A stretch of 64,000 nucleotides of DNA. Origin: Chitinophagaceae bacterium. Its GTDB lineage: Bacteria > Bacteroidota > Bacteroidia > Chitinophagales > Chitinophagaceae. The stretch lies in contig JADKHN010000006.1 of NCBI GenBank assembly GCA_016721725.1, positions 620,001-684,000 of the forward strand. Reading direction: 5' to 3'. Every line of letters starts with the position of its first letter. Position 1 is the first letter of the stretch. This document shows positions 36,158 through 44,767 of this stretch, piece by piece. The notes under the pieces are model-generated. The model made no database searches. It was not told where the DNA came from and worked only from the letters and a program-made list of their open reading frames with translations. The position numbers and the translations under genes were made by a program.

Positions 36158-37138
36158 ATGAGCAACAACAGCATATATACACGAAACTGGGGAGGATTGG
36201 ACAGGAATGTCTGGTTTGTATTCATTGCCGCCATCCTGCTCCCGCTTGGCCTGGTTGCTTATCGCTTGTTCGACAAACCCAAATGTTCACCAGTTAATTT
36301 TACCTTCAAATCGATCTCGGTGGACACCGGGAATGTATTCCCGGCCGGGGAGACCATTATCTTCCAGGCTTATACAACATCCAGCGACATCAACTGGGAT
36401 TTTGGCGACAAACAAGGAGGGTCCACCGGCCAGTTTGTTGAACATAAATACATGCAGCCGGGTGATTATTTTGTGAACGCCAGCACAGGCTTCAGTTGCG
36501 ATAACAGAAAAAAGATCACCATCACCAAAGCGCCTGAGGACCCGGTTAAAACATTGGGTACCGGGGATGAAATAAAAGGCCCAACTTTCTCCATAACGGA
36601 AAAGGAAAATATTTTCACTTCAACACTTAAGGCCACTGCCTATGAATGGACATTGGTGAATTATTCTTACCCGGCGCAAACGGGTCCCACGGCCAAATTC
36701 ACCTTTACCGAACCAAGGGCCTACACCATTCAACTGATGGTGGACAATGACCGCACCAGGAAATATTTCAGCCAGATCACGGTAAAACCAAAACCATCTC
36801 CTGTTGCGACTCAATCCGGTGGTGGTCCAAAACCTACAATATCCTCAACCCTCGTGGTTTCACCCGAAACCTTTAAAACTTTCATGCAGCAGGTGGTGGA
36901 CGAAAAGAAATTCGCGGCCGACTTTGGGGCTTATCTTTGTTCAGGCGGCGCAACTCCCGTGATCATCAACGGAGAGAAGGAAGGAAAGAATTTTGAACAG
37001 GCCTGCGCTGAACTGAAAGGTAAAAAAGTGCGAAAGAAGATCCTTGTACTTGACAAGCGCAAGATCGAGATAACCGACGTCAAGATCACACGTGATGCCA
37101 GCGATTGTGTCACACAGCTGGAGATCACTTATAAATGA
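36158..37138 (+). CDS. T6SSiii single-pass membrane protein with PKD domains (TssP-like)
   Basis: A protein of 326 residues from ATG 36158; the TTG nine bases earlier is not needed. A short cytosolic N-tail (MSNNSIYTRNWGGLDRNVW) precedes a transmembrane helix, then a PKD-type domain (INWDFGDKQGG, VEHKYMQPGDYFV), a second beta-sandwich and a Cys-containing C-terminal domain (LDKRKIEITDVKITRDA). By position after tssO and by topology it is a component of the T6SSiii envelope complex. I lean to TssP but cannot exclude another subtype-iii component. Confidence 0.72.
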   Translation: MSNNSIYTRNWGGLDRNVWFVFIAAILLPLGLVAYRLFDKPKCSPVNFTFKSISVDTGNVFPAGETIIFQAYTTSSDINWDFGDKQGGSTGQFVEHKYMQPGDYFVNASTGFSCDNRKKITITKAPEDPVKTLGTGDEIKGPTFSITEKENIFTSTLKATAYEWTLVNYSYPAQTGPTAKFTFTEPRAYTIQLMVDNDRTRKYFSQITVKPKPSPVATQSGGGPKPTISSTLVVSPETFKTFMQQVVDEKKFAADFGAYLCSGGATPVIINGEKEGKNFEQACAELKGKKVRKKILVLDKRKIEITDVKITRDASDCVTQLEITYK

Positions 37139-37199
37139 CAGGCTGGAGCATGTGCGTTACCCACGACCTGGTGCTTTTACCCACTGAACGAACAATTGC

Positions 37200-38348
37200 A
37201 TGAATTCATCATCATATAAGTTATTCCTTACCCTGATCCTTATTCTGCCGGTATTGCAGAGAACAGTAAACGGCCAGTCCATTACCGGCGACACCCTTTT
37301 CATCAATAACAAGGTGGAGATATCGGTACGCTTTCCTTCTTCCATACAAAGTTTTACGGTAAACCCATTGGATGCGCAGGTGAATTCCAGATCCATGGCA
37401 AATACGATTTATCTGAATGCCAAATCAAACAAGATGGAAAGCGCCAGCCTTACAGTGGCTGAAGGCAACCGGAATCACCAATTCTACCTGGTGTATAAAA
37501 AGAACATTTCCATTAACAATCCCGGCGAGCTCAGTGTGGATTTTTCAACCACAGCGAAAATAGACGACCGGAACAGGCAGAAAACTGCAATGGCAGCCGT
37601 TGCCAATAACACGTTCCGTTTCTTATCATTGACGGTTGCCGCAAAACAGTTCACTGACCAGAAAAAATACAAAGAAGCTAAAGACAGTTATGAACAAGCA
37701 CTTCTCCTGAAACCAGATGATCCGGGAGTCGTTAAGGGATTAAAAAAAGTCAATAAACTCCTCGATGCTGCGAATAAAACAAAGCCGGTAGAAATAAAAC
37801 CGGATACGGAAACTGCCATGCAGGAGACCGAACTCAATGTGTATACAAAAGAAGAACTGACCGCCAAATACCCCGGCATCGATTTCTCGAAGCCCCCGGC
37901 TGAACAACAGTATTTTTCCAACGCTTTCAATGCCCAAAAGAATAAAAAGACCCTGAACCGCATACTGACCGATAACCCGCGAATCGACATCAATGACAAA
38001 GACAATAAAGTGAAACTGGTTTGTCAGGGGATCTACCAGGAGGACAATAACATTTTCTTCAGGCTGTTGATACAGAACTCTTCAAAGAAGGATTTTCTGA
38101 CTGGCGCCATGATGCTTTCCTGGAAGAAAAAATCAGGCGAAATATTCGGCCTCTACCCGGTCTACCTGTACCCGGCTGCTCCCCCCGGCATTAAGCCCGG
38201 AAAAGAGAGTGTGCTGGTGTATGTATGCCAGTCCGCGGCCATTGCAGATGAGGATAACCTGAAGTTTGAAATGAGCGACCGATTCAAAAAAACGTCGCTG
38301 ACCCTCAATTTCAAAGGATCGGTATACAATACCGAAAGAAGGTATTGA
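37200..38348 (+). CDS. T6SSiii-locus periplasmic protein, TraN-like domain plus TPR
   Basis: A protein of 382 residues with a signal peptide (FLTLILILPVLQRTVNGQS). The N-domain (about 25-115) has ISVRFPSSIQSFTVN, ANTIYLNAKS and FYLVYKK, a pattern resembling the beta domain of Bacteroidota conjugation protein TraN (VirB9-like). A TPR unit follows (KKYKEAKDSYEQALLLKPDD), and a C-terminal beta domain repeats the TraN-like theme (VKLVCQGIYQEDNNIFFRLL). It may be an outer-membrane-side component of the envelope complex; the assignment is by pattern and context. Confidence 0.6.
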   Translation: MNSSSYKLFLTLILILPVLQRTVNGQSITGDTLFINNKVEISVRFPSSIQSFTVNPLDAQVNSRSMANTIYLNAKSNKMESASLTVAEGNRNHQFYLVYKKNISINNPGELSVDFSTTAKIDDRNRQKTAMAAVANNTFRFLSLTVAAKQFTDQKKYKEAKDSYEQALLLKPDDPGVVKGLKKVNKLLDAANKTKPVEIKPDTETAMQETELNVYTKEELTAKYPGIDFSKPPAEQQYFSNAFNAQKNKKTLNRILTDNPRIDINDKDNKVKLVCQGIYQEDNNIFFRLLIQNSSKKDFLTGAMMLSWKKKSGEIFGLYPVYLYPAAPPGIKPGKESVLVYVCQSAAIADEDNLKFEMSDRFKKTSLTLNFKGSVYNTERRY

Positions 38349-38383
38349 CCAGGCAAAAGATATAGCCTAACTTTAAGGACAAG

Positions 38384-39502
38384 ATGAAACGGTCTTCCCC
38401 GATACGCTTTTTATTTACAATGGCCCTGCTATTCTGCTTCCTGCCCATGGCCAGAGCCCATGATATCTATTTCTGCGGGGAGAAGATCCCCATGGATGAT
38501 AAATTCGTTGTCAACAAACTCATGAACATCATCCGGCAGCAGTTCAACTACATCAATTTCCCGGCCCTTCGCAAGCGGATCAATGAGCATATGCCTAAGG
38601 TGGAAGAATGGCTGAGAGCCACTTCCCTGCCCCAGGATTTTAAATACCTGGCCATCGTGGAAAGCGGCTTTAAAAATGATGCGCAATCGGGTGTGGGGGC
38701 ACTCGGGTTCTGGCAATTGATGAAACCTACAGCACGGGATTGGGGATTATCCGTTGATGGCCCTGTTGATGAAAGAACGGACTTTGACAAATGTACCTAT
38801 GCCGCCTGCCTGGAACTGGCCAGGAATTATTCGCAGATCAGGAGAAGCTTTGGGATCTCTTCCTGGGTACTTACAGCGGCGGCATTCAATGTTGGAGTAG
38901 GACAAATAAAAAAAACCATCAGCAGAGACGGGGCGAATTATTTCACAATGAGACTGAACGACGAGACGGCCGCCTATGTGTATAAGATCATTGCCATAAA
39001 AGAACTCTACGAGTACCCCGAGTTGTACATGAAGGGATTTGGATACAATGTGTTCACGACCCCTCCGGATCAGAAAAAAACCGGAGATAACAGCAAAACA
39101 GGCAGCGACCTTTCGGGCTTTGGTGCGATGAAGGTGGACGTCAATGCAGCGGACGGGCTCCACCCGGAGAACATTAAACAGGGATTGAAAAAGAATAGTT
39201 CTGCGGTGACCGAAGAAGCCTTTTACTCCATTACGGGCAAGATCAGCGGCAAGTACAAGAAGATCGCCGATGGCGATAATATTGACATCGAGCTGGACGA
39301 TGACTTGAATGTAACGAACCGGTTTTTTGCCAAAGGAAGCATCATCAAGGGAAGGGCCTGGATCATTGATGACCGGGTCATGATCGACCTGGGCTTTGAC
39401 CATGATGTGATCCTATTTGATAAGAATGATGTGAAGGGAATACCCCTTAAAAAAGTGAAGAATAAGCTCAAGGTCATCATCAAGATCAGTAAGGACCCAT
39501 GA
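38384..39502 (+). CDS. MltD-like lytic transglycosylase of the T6SS locus
   Basis: A protein of 372 residues: signal peptide (FLFTMALLFCFLPMARAHD), SLT domain with catalytic Glu93 in YLAIVESGF, then GALGFWQLMKPTARDWGL, AAFNVGVGQIKK and the C-terminal ETAAYVYKIIA motif. It cleaves peptidoglycan glycan strands and could open the wall for the trans-envelope complex. About 130 residues beyond the SLT domain are unusual, ending in a small beta domain (DRVMIDLGFDHDVILFDKN) with no LysM. Confidence 0.85.
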   Translation: MKRSSPIRFLFTMALLFCFLPMARAHDIYFCGEKIPMDDKFVVNKLMNIIRQQFNYINFPALRKRINEHMPKVEEWLRATSLPQDFKYLAIVESGFKNDAQSGVGALGFWQLMKPTARDWGLSVDGPVDERTDFDKCTYAACLELARNYSQIRRSFGISSWVLTAAAFNVGVGQIKKTISRDGANYFTMRLNDETAAYVYKIIAIKELYEYPELYMKGFGYNVFTTPPDQKKTGDNSKTGSDLSGFGAMKVDVNAADGLHPENIKQGLKKNSSAVTEEAFYSITGKISGKYKKIADGDNIDIELDDDLNVTNRFFAKGSIIKGRAWIIDDRVMIDLGFDHDVILFDKNDVKGIPLKKVKNKLKVIIKISKDP

Positions 39503-39836
39503 TCACATCCTGTTGACAATGCCGATATCCAATGGAATCCTGCACTCTTTTACTCCCTGCATTTCCGTCATATTATTGGTAGTTCTATCCCTCTAACAAC
39601 TGTTATTAAATTTCATTCCGTACTGGCAGTAGTACTGCTTTGTTCCCATTCAGTCAATGCAAAAAAAGATAAACTGGAAAACGATAAGCTCGAAGGCCTG
39701 ACGAGCAATGGGGATCCGACTAACTGGGATAAACAGATCTGGATCCTGCATGACAGGTTTGTTCAAGGCCGACTGAAAAGAGATGACCATGGACCGGAAA
39801 CCGGAAGGCCTACGGTATTATTTCCCGATGATCAAA
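39503..39836 (+). other. open but startless frame after the transglycosylase, possible truncated gene
   Basis: No complete gene is present, but the transglycosylase's own frame stays open past its TGA. It passes through a signal-peptide-like stretch (FHSVLAVVLLCSHSVNA) and protein-like sequence (KKDKLENDKLEGL, DPTNWDKQIWILHDRFVQG), then enters the antisense of the cysteine synthase end. No ATG precedes it. It may be the start of a gene cut off at the island edge. Confidence 0.35.
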
Positions 39837-39839
39837 TGC

Positions 39840-40901
39840 TCACCGGTGGATGGCCTTGTAATCCAGCAGTTCCACATCGGGAGAAAGGTATCCTTCTTTC
39901 ACGGGTTCTTCCTTCATGAGGTCGGTACTGAGGTATTTCTTGTTGCTGTCGCAGAAAATGGTCACCACGGTATTGGCGCCCGGAGGCAATTCATGCTGTA
40001 ATTTGATGGCGCCGATGAAATTGGCCCCGGATGAGATGCCGACGGCCAGCCCCAATTGTTTGGCCAGTTTCTGGGCCATGATGATGGAATCGCCATCCGA
40101 CGCGCAGACCACTTCATCCAGTTCACCCAGGTGAACGATAGCGGGGATAAACTCATCGGAGATGCCCTGGATGCGGTGAGACCCTACTTTATGCCCGGTG
40201 GATAAAGTAGGAGATTCTGCAGGCTCGAGGGGATGGATCTTGATGGACGGATTCCTGGACCGGAGGTATTTCCCTACGCCCATGATGGTTCCGCCGGTCC
40301 CTACCCCGGCCACGAAAGCATGGGGAGTCAGGTCAACTGATTGCAGCTGCATCCAGATCTCACGGGCGGTGGTCTTTTCATGAGCTTCCGCATTGTATTT
40401 GTTCTCGAACTGCCGGGGAAGAAAGACCGTTTTATCTGCAGCGGCCATTTTTTCACTCAGGGCGATGCTGCCCAGGAAACCGCCCTCTTCTTTCGAGATG
40501 AGGATCTCATCGGCGCCCAGGCTTTTGATGATGGCGATCCTTTCCTTGCTCAGCCAGTCAGGCATGATGATCTTCACATCATGGCCCAGGGCACGTCCGA
40601 TGGCGCTGAATGAGATGCCGGTATTCCCGCTGGTGGCTTCAATGATGGTATCCCCGGGTTTGATCTGACCGTTGAAGTAAGCCTGTTGCAGGATATACAG
40701 GGCCATGCGGTCCTTGATACTGCCAGTGAGGTTATAGTGTTCGCATTTGACATGAATACTTCGGACCTCCTGTTTATACCGGTAACTGATCTCGAGCATG
40801 GGCGTATTGCCGACGAGCTGCCAGAGATGCCGGAATTTGTTCTCCAGTTTATGGCCGGGTGTTTCGGCGATCATCTGATCAAAGCTGGTGCAATCTTCCA
40901 T
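39840..40901 (-). CDS. PLP-dependent cysteine synthase family protein
   Basis: A protein of 353 residues of fold-type II PLP enzymes. Visible motifs: VGNTPMLEI, the PLP lysine in NLTGSIKDR, the TSGNTG substrate loop, the phosphate-binding glycine loop GVGTGGTIMG, and GLAVGISSG near the end. It makes cysteine (or a related beta-replacement product) from O-acetylserine and sulfide. It is longer at both ends than CysK, as in Bacteroidota relatives. Its last part is duplicated as a relic at 13137-13318 on the far side of the T6SS island. Confidence 0.9.
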   Translation of the reverse strand: MEDCTSFDQMIAETPGHKLENKFRHLWQLVGNTPMLEISYRYKQEVRSIHVKCEHYNLTGSIKDRMALYILQQAYFNGQIKPGDTIIEATSGNTGISFSAIGRALGHDVKIIMPDWLSKERIAIIKSLGADEILISKEEGGFLGSIALSEKMAAADKTVFLPRQFENKYNAEAHEKTTAREIWMQLQSVDLTPHAFVAGVGTGGTIMGVGKYLRSRNPSIKIHPLEPAESPTLSTGHKVGSHRIQGISDEFIPAIVHLGELDEVVCASDGDSIIMAQKLAKQLGLAVGISSGANFIGAIKLQHELPPGANTVVTIFCDSNKKYLSTDLMKEEPVKEGYLSPDVELLDYKAIHR

Positions 40902-40957
40902 GGGTAAACTAAGTTTGGGTGGATAGATCTATCACACTAATCGGGATGCTACAGACT

Positions 40958-40986
40958 CAAAATTAGCAAATCAGGTTCCCGCCAAA
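40958..40986 (-). promoter_or_regulatory. possible promoter of the cysteine synthase gene
   Basis: On the minus strand TTTG (40986-40983) and TAATTTTG (40965-40958) lie 17 bases apart, 57 bases before the start codon. The -7 box is a perfect TAnnTTTG; the spacing is shorter than the usual 19. Confidence 0.45.
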
Positions 40987-41140
40987 TATGATGTTCATCA
41001 TATGGCGGCCTAACCTTTTTTTAAAATATAGGTTTGATTTTATATATTTATCCTCACTTGTTGCCATTGATCCAGCATCCAGTATCAAGAATTTAAGAAC
41101 AGGCAACCCATTACTAAAACGAATACCCAAAACCCGCCTC

Positions 41141-41842
41141 ATGAGTTTAAACATCACCGACAAGATCCTGGAAAAAGGAGAATATGTTGAAGAGAAATTC
41201 AAGAAGACCACCATCTACCTGCATCATACAGCGGGATCACACCGTGCCGACTGGACGATCGAAGGCTGGAACAAGGACCGGACGGCGACCAATTCCCGGC
41301 TTCGGGTGGCTACGGCATTCGTTATTGGGGGACTGGACAGAACCGGATCGGACAAGGATGGCATGGATGGTAAAATATACCGGGCCTATAACGAAGATTT
41401 CTGGGCCTCCCATCTCGGTTTGAAAACGGCCAATAATAACCAGCTCAACCGCCAGTCGATCGGCATTGAGATCTGTAATTATGGTCCGGTCACCAAGACC
41501 AATTCGGGTAAATACCTCAATTATGTCAATTCCGAATTGTCTCCCCCACAGGTTTGTGACCTGGGCTATCTGTTCAAGGGTTACCGGTTTCATCATAAAT
41601 ACACCGATAAACAGATCGCTTCCCTGAAGGAATTGTTGTTGTTCCTGGGCGGCAAGTACGGAATCGACCTGAAAAAAGGACTGGTGAAGGTGATGGAAAA
41701 GCCACTGGGCGCCGGGTTCGACCTGAACAATGACGCGTTGAACGGCAAGCCGGGTATCTGGTCGCATACCAGTGTGCGGAAAGATAAGTTTGATGTGCAT
41801 CCGCAGGCGGAGCTGGTGGCGATGCTGAAGACATTGAATTGA
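41141..41842 (+). CDS. N-acetylmuramoyl-L-alanine amidase (amidase_2/PGRP type)
   Basis: A protein of 233 residues from ATG 41141; the longer frame from 40988 opens with sequence of poor coding character. Zinc ligands are visible in IYLHHTAG (His28) and in the C-terminal WSHTSVRKDKFDVHP; SIGIEICNYGP and RAYNEDFWASHLG are amidase_2 landmarks. It would cut the peptide from peptidoglycan glycan strands. No signal peptide is seen, so as an exported enzyme it would need a holin, a T6SS or lysis. It faces the conflict-type cluster 41866-46078 and lies next to a T6SS island. Confidence 0.85.
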   Translation: MSLNITDKILEKGEYVEEKFKKTTIYLHHTAGSHRADWTIEGWNKDRTATNSRLRVATAFVIGGLDRTGSDKDGMDGKIYRAYNEDFWASHLGLKTANNNQLNRQSIGIEICNYGPVTKTNSGKYLNYVNSELSPPQVCDLGYLFKGYRFHHKYTDKQIASLKELLLFLGGKYGIDLKKGLVKVMEKPLGAGFDLNNDALNGKPGIWSHTSVRKDKFDVHPQAELVAMLKTLN

Positions 41843-41865
41843 CCTTCTGATCAGAACAATAAAGA

Positions 41866-42202
41866 CTATTGAATGTTGTATTTGGTTTTTTGCTCTTTAG
41901 TCAGAGCTTCAATTTTATCGCTCTTCAGAAAATCTCTTACCGGCATGGCCAATTCCCAAATACGTACCGTGCGGTCATCAGATCCGGTTGCTATATTTTT
42001 CCCGTCAGGAGAAAAGGCAACGGAAGTCACATCCAGGTAATGCCCGGTAAAACGCTGGATAGCGATTCCATCCAGGTTCCACAATAAAGCAGAATAATCA
42101 CCTGATCCGGTCAGTATATAATGCTTGTCCGGGAAAAGCGATATTGTCCACATGGGCGTAACTGATGAAGATATCGTAATCATATCCGGGAATAAGGGCC
42201 AT
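41866..42202 (-). pseudogene. relic of a TIR-WD40 protein (internal deletion)
   Basis: From ATG 42202 the minus strand reads MALIPGYDYDIFISYAHVDN, the unmistakable start of a bacterial TIR domain. After about 20 codons the frame gives way, one frame over, to a WD40 end: HYILTGSGDYSALLWNLDG, VTSVAFSPDGKNIATGSDD, TVRIWEL and a C-terminal tail to 41866. The middle (rest of TIR, any STAND/NACHT ATPase, most WD40 blades) is missing and the two parts are out of frame. So an internal deletion removed most of a large TIR-WD40 gene. Read alone, the 105-codon frame from 42183 would be a WD40 fragment only. Confidence 0.78.
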
Positions 42203-42276
42203 GATCGGTTTAAGTTTGATTGAAAAGCAGAACTGGCTTAACCTGACAATAATACCATTAATTCATGGTAACAACC

Positions 42277-42942
42277 TTATTCATTTTCCGGTTTTACCTC
42301 ACCGTTATCATCCGGAGGCGTTACGGATTCTGATGGCGTTACGGTGACCGGCTTGATCTGATCCTGCTGAACAGGGTCTGTTTCAACAGGCTTTTCCCCG
42401 GGTTCCTCTTTTTCAACAACCGGCCTGGTTTCATTGAATTTTTCCCGGGCCAGTACATCCAGCTTTCTCTGCAGTTCCGCATTTTGTTTTTCCTGTTCAC
42501 CTGCTGCGCCGATGAGTTGTTTGAATACCGGCCAGGCATCGTGTTCCTTACTTAATATGCCTTCAACCCGGGTGACGAAAAGCGATTCTTTGTCCACGCC
42601 CGCCTGCCCGTAATCGCCAACGCTGAAATGATAATAATAGATCTCAGGTTTTAGTTGTTCGATCGTAGTGCGGTAACTCACCCAGAGTTCCTGGTACTGG
42701 AATGTCTTCAAAGCGGAAGTGAGGATGGTGACGATAGCCGCTGAGATCACAACCACATATTGAAGGTCGAATTTTTCTGACCTGGGCACTGCGGCCAGTA
42801 TCGTCGTCAAAGTCGACAAGATGATCAACGACCACTGGAAGAATTTATATTTTCGCTGGTTCTTTCCGGATGTTTTTTCATAATAGGAAAGCTGGTCATA
42901 ATAACGTTTATCAAGATATTCCTTAAAGGCAACGGCATCCAT
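42277..42942 (-). CDS. DUF4231/SLATT-like two-helix membrane protein
   Basis: A protein of 221 residues. Helical N-terminus (YLDKRYYDQLSYYEKTSGKN), two transmembrane helices (FFQWSLIILSTLTTILAAVP and YVVVISAAIVTILTSALKTF), then QYQELWVSYRTTIEQLKPEI and a helical stretch. This is the DUF4231 pattern, related to SLATT domains that are predicted pore-forming effectors in nucleotide-signalled conflict systems. The C-terminal 60 residues are a Glu/Pro/Val-rich low-complexity tail. It lies between the TIR-WD40 relic and the lysozyme gene on the same strand. Confidence 0.72.
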   Translation of the reverse strand: MDAVAFKEYLDKRYYDQLSYYEKTSGKNQRKYKFFQWSLIILSTLTTILAAVPRSEKFDLQYVVVISAAIVTILTSALKTFQYQELWVSYRTTIEQLKPEIYYYHFSVGDYGQAGVDKESLFVTRVEGILSKEHDAWPVFKQLIGAAGEQEKQNAELQRKLDVLAREKFNETRPVVEKEEPGEKPVETDPVQQDQIKPVTVTPSESVTPPDDNGEVKPENE

Positions 42943-42988
42943 GATTTTAGGTTAAGTGTGAATGAACTGATGGTTATAGGCGAAATGA

Positions 42989-43600
42989 TCAAACCAACAC
43001 TTTTTTCGCATGGGCATAATATTTTTTCCGTTCGGCCAATCCGTTGACCCCGCCGTTTATCGCCCGGCTGATGAACTCGAGTGGTGATACATTGATGAGC
43101 GAGAACAGATCGGGGTATCGTTTATAGACCTTTTTCTTCAGCAGATCGGTATCCGGATGATTGGCGATATCGGTGAGCCCTTTTCCTTTCCAGTATTCGC
43201 AGGCGCTCCAGACCGCGTATTCGGGTTGCTCCAGCAATTCGGGTTTATTAATGAACATGTCCCGGCTCCCACGGGTGATACCCAGTTTCAGGTAATTGTT
43301 ACGGCCGGTTGTCTGGAATATTCCGCGGCCTTTGAATTTCAGTCCGTCACCCGGAATTTTATTTCCCAGGTCGGTCCTGCCCTCGTATTTTTTAAAATAT
43401 GAATTAGGACCATACTCCCGGAAGGTGCTGAACCCCCCGGTCTCATGACAGGCCTGGGCCAGGAAATGGGCGAATTCCTGCGGAGAATCGATCTCGTACA
43501 AGGGGCAAGTGGTATTGATCCACTGGACCAATGCGGGCATCAGCGGTGTGGATTTTCCGGCAATCGCTTTTAAATGATTTTCTGTGATGATAAAGGGCAT
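42989..43600 (-). CDS. GH19-type chitinase/lysozyme
   Basis: A protein of 203 residues from ATG 43600; the TTG at 43633 overlaps the patatin stop and is less likely. The GH19 endolysin pattern is visible: FLAQACHETGGFSTF with the catalytic Glu, GLKFKGRGIFQTTGRNNY, AVWSACEYWKGKGL and ISRAINGGVNGLAERKKYY. It would hydrolyse peptidoglycan (or chitin). There is no signal peptide, so it acts only if released or exported. It follows the patatin gene by 29 bases. Confidence 0.82.
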   Translation of the reverse strand: MPFIITENHLKAIAGKSTPLMPALVQWINTTCPLYEIDSPQEFAHFLAQACHETGGFSTFREYGPNSYFKKYEGRTDLGNKIPGDGLKFKGRGIFQTTGRNNYLKLGITRGSRDMFINKPELLEQPEYAVWSACEYWKGKGLTDIANHPDTDLLKKKVYKRYPDLFSLINVSPLEFISRAINGGVNGLAERKKYYAHAKKVLV

Positions 43601-43629
43601 ATTAGCTGGTTTTGATGATAAGGAAATGA

Positions 43630-44766
43630 TCAACTGAAATGAACCGGTAAAACCGAAGTTGAAGCGGCGGTTCCGATCTGGTATAGCAATTCACGGTTTT
43701 CGGCATTACTCATCTCGGTGATACTGGCCACATCCTTCTGATCGAAACTTCTTCCCAATCCCAGGCCGTTCAGGTCATTTTCGGTGATGGGGAAATTATA
43801 GCGCAAATATTTAAGCATGGGTTTGCCGCCGATATGGTCGCCTTTCAGGTTCCCGATCTCCATATCGATGGTATGGGCGGTGGGTGAATCGGAAAGCCAT
43901 TGCAGCATGATCTGGTTCTGCCAGCTCGCGTCCTGCATCAGCATATCGGGAACGGCCGCCGCCCAGGTTCCCAGCCAGGCTTCCTCGATCTCATCGGTCT
44001 TCTTCTTGAAAATGCTATATCCTGTACCCACCGATACGATGGACAGATTCTCCTCTCCCATTCGCCAATGAAAAGGAAATCCATTCAGTGTGGCCACCAT
44101 CAATAAAGTCAATGCAGGATTATTGGCCATGCTCACACCCCCATCCACAAAGGCGGCCCTTTGTCCATCACCCACATCGATCAGTTGAGGTACAAAATAA
44201 GTAGGCGCCGCGCTGCTGGCCCTCACCGCCTGCCAGAGATGGATATTCTTGTTCTTCCCCAGTGCCGAATCGAAGAATTTTCCATTGGGATGATTGATCA
44301 GCGGCCATACGCTATTGGTATCGGCACGTTTGGCCACGATGCAAAGGCCGGTCCTGATCTGGTCACTTCCCAATGTAAGGTCGCCGAACGCTTTCTTTAA
44401 ATTAGATTCCAATGCCGAATAATCGTAACCCGCTTTCAGGAATTTCAATGTCTCCCAGGGTTTCCACCAGTCGTGTTTCTTGCCAAATATCTTTCCGCCC
44501 AGTTCCATGTACATCTTGACAATATCATCCACCGACATGCCGATGGCCAGACCTGTGGCGATGATGGACCCGGTGGAAGTACCTCCGATGAGGTCGAAAT
44601 GATCACAGAGAAGCAGTTCCGGATCCTTCTCCTTTTGCCGCAGGATGGTCTCGATCTTTTTCAGGTATCCGAGGGTAAGGGCGCCGCGTATACCGCCGCC
44701 ATCCAGTGACAGGATTCTTTTGGGTCCGTTGCTGGGATCCAGGTGTTCGGCCAGTGTTTTTTTCAT
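43630..44766 (-). CDS. patatin-like phospholipase
   Basis: A protein of 378 residues with all patatin landmarks: oxyanion loop DGGGIRG (22-28), nucleophile elbow GTSTG with Ser64, and catalytic Asp in FVDGG. It would hydrolyse acyl chains from phospholipids. No signal peptide, so the likely substrate is the cell's own inner membrane, as for effector patatins such as CapV in CBASS. No CD-NTase is nearby. The gene begins one base after the stop of the TIR/NDT-like-TPR gene (44768-46078), so the two are almost certainly co-translated. Confidence 0.9.
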   Translation of the reverse strand: MKKTLAEHLDPSNGPKRILSLDGGGIRGALTLGYLKKIETILRQKEKDPELLLCDHFDLIGGTSTGSIIATGLAIGMSVDDIVKMYMELGGKIFGKKHDWWKPWETLKFLKAGYDYSALESNLKKAFGDLTLGSDQIRTGLCIVAKRADTNSVWPLINHPNGKFFDSALGKNKNIHLWQAVRASSAAPTYFVPQLIDVGDGQRAAFVDGGVSMANNPALTLLMVATLNGFPFHWRMGEENLSIVSVGTGYSIFKKKTDEIEEAWLGTWAAAVPDMLMQDASWQNQIMLQWLSDSPTAHTIDMEIGNLKGDHIGGKPMLKYLRYNFPITENDLNGLGLGRSFDQKDVASITEMSNAENRELLYQIGTAASTSVLPVHFS

Positions 44767-44767
44767 A

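Noticed and set aside
13666..39502. Extracellular contractile injection system or phage tail instead of T6SS
   Set aside because: ClpV, TssK, TssN, TssO and membrane-complex genes are present; no tail-terminator, tape measure or fibre genes are seen.
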